This document shows positions 20,994-21,771 of a stretch of DNA of 21,771 nt, piece by piece. The DNA is from JARYMI01 sp037444845 (lineage in GTDB: Bacteria > Acidobacteriota > Aminicenantia > Aminicenantales > UBA8522). Numbering within the stretch: the first letter of the stretch is position 1; each line of letters begins with the position of its first letter. The position numbers and the translations under genes are program-made. The DNA lies in the NCBI GenBank assembly GCA_037444845.1, contig JBBILQ010000047.1, forward strand, positions 1 to 21,771, written 5' to 3'. The notes under the pieces were generated by a model. The model was not told the DNA's origin and did not search any database. It saw only the letters and a program-made list of their open reading frames with translations.

Positions 20994-21626
20994 TTAGAAA
21001 TATTTTCTGAGCTTTTCCTCAGGAACAGCGCCCTTCCGAACAAGGCGCAGTTTATCAATAGTTAGATCGACGACCGTTGACGGCCGCCCACCCAGAGTTT
21101 CTCCCCCATCAACAATGAGCTCAACTCTGTTTTTGAAGAGATCAATAATTTCTTCTGGAGAGGAAATCTCTCCTGTTCCCGAAATATTGGCGCTTGTGGC
21201 TGTCAGCGGAGATCCAATTTCCTCTACAAGCTCCCTCAGCCAGGCAACGGACGGCATCCGAACGCCTATGGTTCGGCCAGGACCCACAAGTTCTTCTGGA
21301 AGATGTCTCGCAGCATGGAGAAGAAGGGTTAAGGAGCCAGGCCAGAAGGAAGAAGCGATCTCATCGAAGACGGGCGGAATCGAAACGGCAATCTTGCGGG
21401 CCATTGCCGGACCGGAGATAAGAACCGGCAGCGCCTTGACGAATGGTCTTTTTTTCAGCCTGAAAATTCTCCGGACAGCCTTGCTGGAAAAGCAGTCGGC
21501 CCCGAGCCCGTAAAACGTGTCGGTGGGATAGGCCATAACTCTCCCTTGTGAGATCGTCCCGGCGATTATCTTAATTTCTTTTGGCTCAACCTGGGCCGGG
21601 TTGAGCTTGATGATTTTAGTCTTCAT
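20994..21626 (-). CDS. tsaC: L-threonylcarbamoyladenylate synthase (YrdC/Sua5 domain)
   Basis: A 210-residue single-domain enzyme that makes threonylcarbamoyl-AMP from threonine, bicarbonate and ATP for the t6A modification of tRNA position 37. Conserved stretches: MAYPTDTFYGLGADC, RIFRLKKRPFVKALPVLIS (the K-R-P motif), FWPGSLTLLLH, IGVRMPS, PLTATSANISG and, near the end, STVVDLT. The short form lacks the extra C-terminal Sua5 domain. The frame is open to 21689 through a TTG and an ATG at 21662, but those positions form a promoter. ATG 21626 (MKTKIIKLNPAQ), four bases after AAGG, gives the normal family N-terminus. A YciO-type paralogue of uncertain role is less likely given the motif match. 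Confidence 0.92.
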   Translation of the reverse strand: MKTKIIKLNPAQVEPKEIKIIAGTISQGRVMAYPTDTFYGLGADCFSSKAVRRIFRLKKRPFVKALPVLISGPAMARKIAVSIPPVFDEIASSFWPGSLTLLLHAARHLPEELVGPGRTIGVRMPSVAWLRELVEEIGSPLTATSANISGTGEISSPEEIIDLFKNRVELIVDGGETLGGRPSTVVDLTIDKLRLVRKGAVPEEKLRKYF

Positions 21627-21660
21627 GGGCCTTCTTGCCCTAATCTTCTCTTCACCTGCC

Positions 21661-21689
21661 ATGCTAACGAGCGGCCTGGCAAAAGTCAA
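21661..21689 (-). promoter_or_regulatory. Probable tsaC promoter
   Basis: Minus strand: TTGACT (21689-21684), a 17-base spacer and TAGCAT (21666-21661). Transcription from about 21654 would leave a leader of about 28 bases before ATG 21626 and would exclude both upstream candidate starts. Confidence 0.5.
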
Positions 21690-21719
21690 CCTCCACTTCT
21701 GTCTTGATTCCCGCCTTAA

Positions 21720-21757
21720 TTTAGGCTATAAATTGAGGCTTAGGCTTTGAGCCTAAA
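21720..21757. repeat. Nested inverted repeat at the window edge
   Basis: TTAGGCT (21740-21746) and AGCCTAA (21750-21756) form a perfect 7-bp hairpin with a 3-base loop. An outer copy TTTAGGCT (21720-21727) can pair instead with AGCCTAAA (21750-21757). No T-run follows on either strand, so it is not a clear terminator; it may be an operator or a dispersed repeat. The gene beyond 21771 is not visible. Confidence 0.55.
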
Positions 21758-21771
21758 TATGTGACAATTGA

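Overview
The window is ordinary, gene-dense chromosome from a GC-rich, Gram-negative-type bacterium. It carries about nineteen well-supported genes on both strands, mostly housekeeping, with short gaps and several tight operons. A signal-peptide-bearing Asp-box/VPS10-like protein, a probable outer-membrane beta-barrel, a DhnA-type class I aldolase, a TrpB2-type tryptophan synthase beta chain and the mtnP-kinase pair together resemble Acidobacteriota/Aminicenantes-like genomes. That placement is an inference from gene content only. I see no phage, transposase, tRNA, rRNA or CRISPR array.

Layout: (1) 106-2517, secreted Asp-box propeller protein. (2) 2518-2835, a gap holding a decayed, frameshifted fragment of a tricorn/S41 protease C-terminus on the minus strand. 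(3) 2836-3789 aldolase, convergent with mnmA (minus). (4) 5044-5922, beta-barrel with a near-consensus promoter, convergent with a copper unit (minus): copA followed by a 63-codon membrane-anchor ORF that looks like a cupredoxin protein without its cupredoxin domain. (5) 8724-13115, yebC-ruvC-ruvA-ruvB-queA plus an unrecognised small gene, closed by a rho-independent terminator. (6) trpB2, whose promoter overlaps that terminator. (7) Minus-strand mtnP and a PfkB-type kinase. (8) 16504-20972, sirtuin-larC-folE-metG operon. (9) tsaC (minus), followed by a repeat-rich end.

How the genes fit together: the Ruv genes form the complete Holliday-junction machinery. queA, mnmA and tsaC act in tRNA modification and metG in tRNA charging. 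mtnP with its kinase suggests methylthioadenosine/nucleoside salvage. copA and the anchor ORF form a copper-efflux unit. larC implies that a nickel-pincer cofactor enzyme exists elsewhere in the genome.

No wholly new multi-gene system is evident. The points most worth a second look are the protease remnant, the truncated cupredoxin-like anchor, the overlapping terminator/promoter before trpB2, the near-leaderless copA promoter, the three-cysteine sirtuin and the unrecognised 117-residue protein. Several starts were moved from the longest open frame on Shine-Dalgarno (SD), promoter or family grounds (mnmA, yebC, ruvA, mtnP, the sirtuin, tsaC and the small gene); each entry says so.
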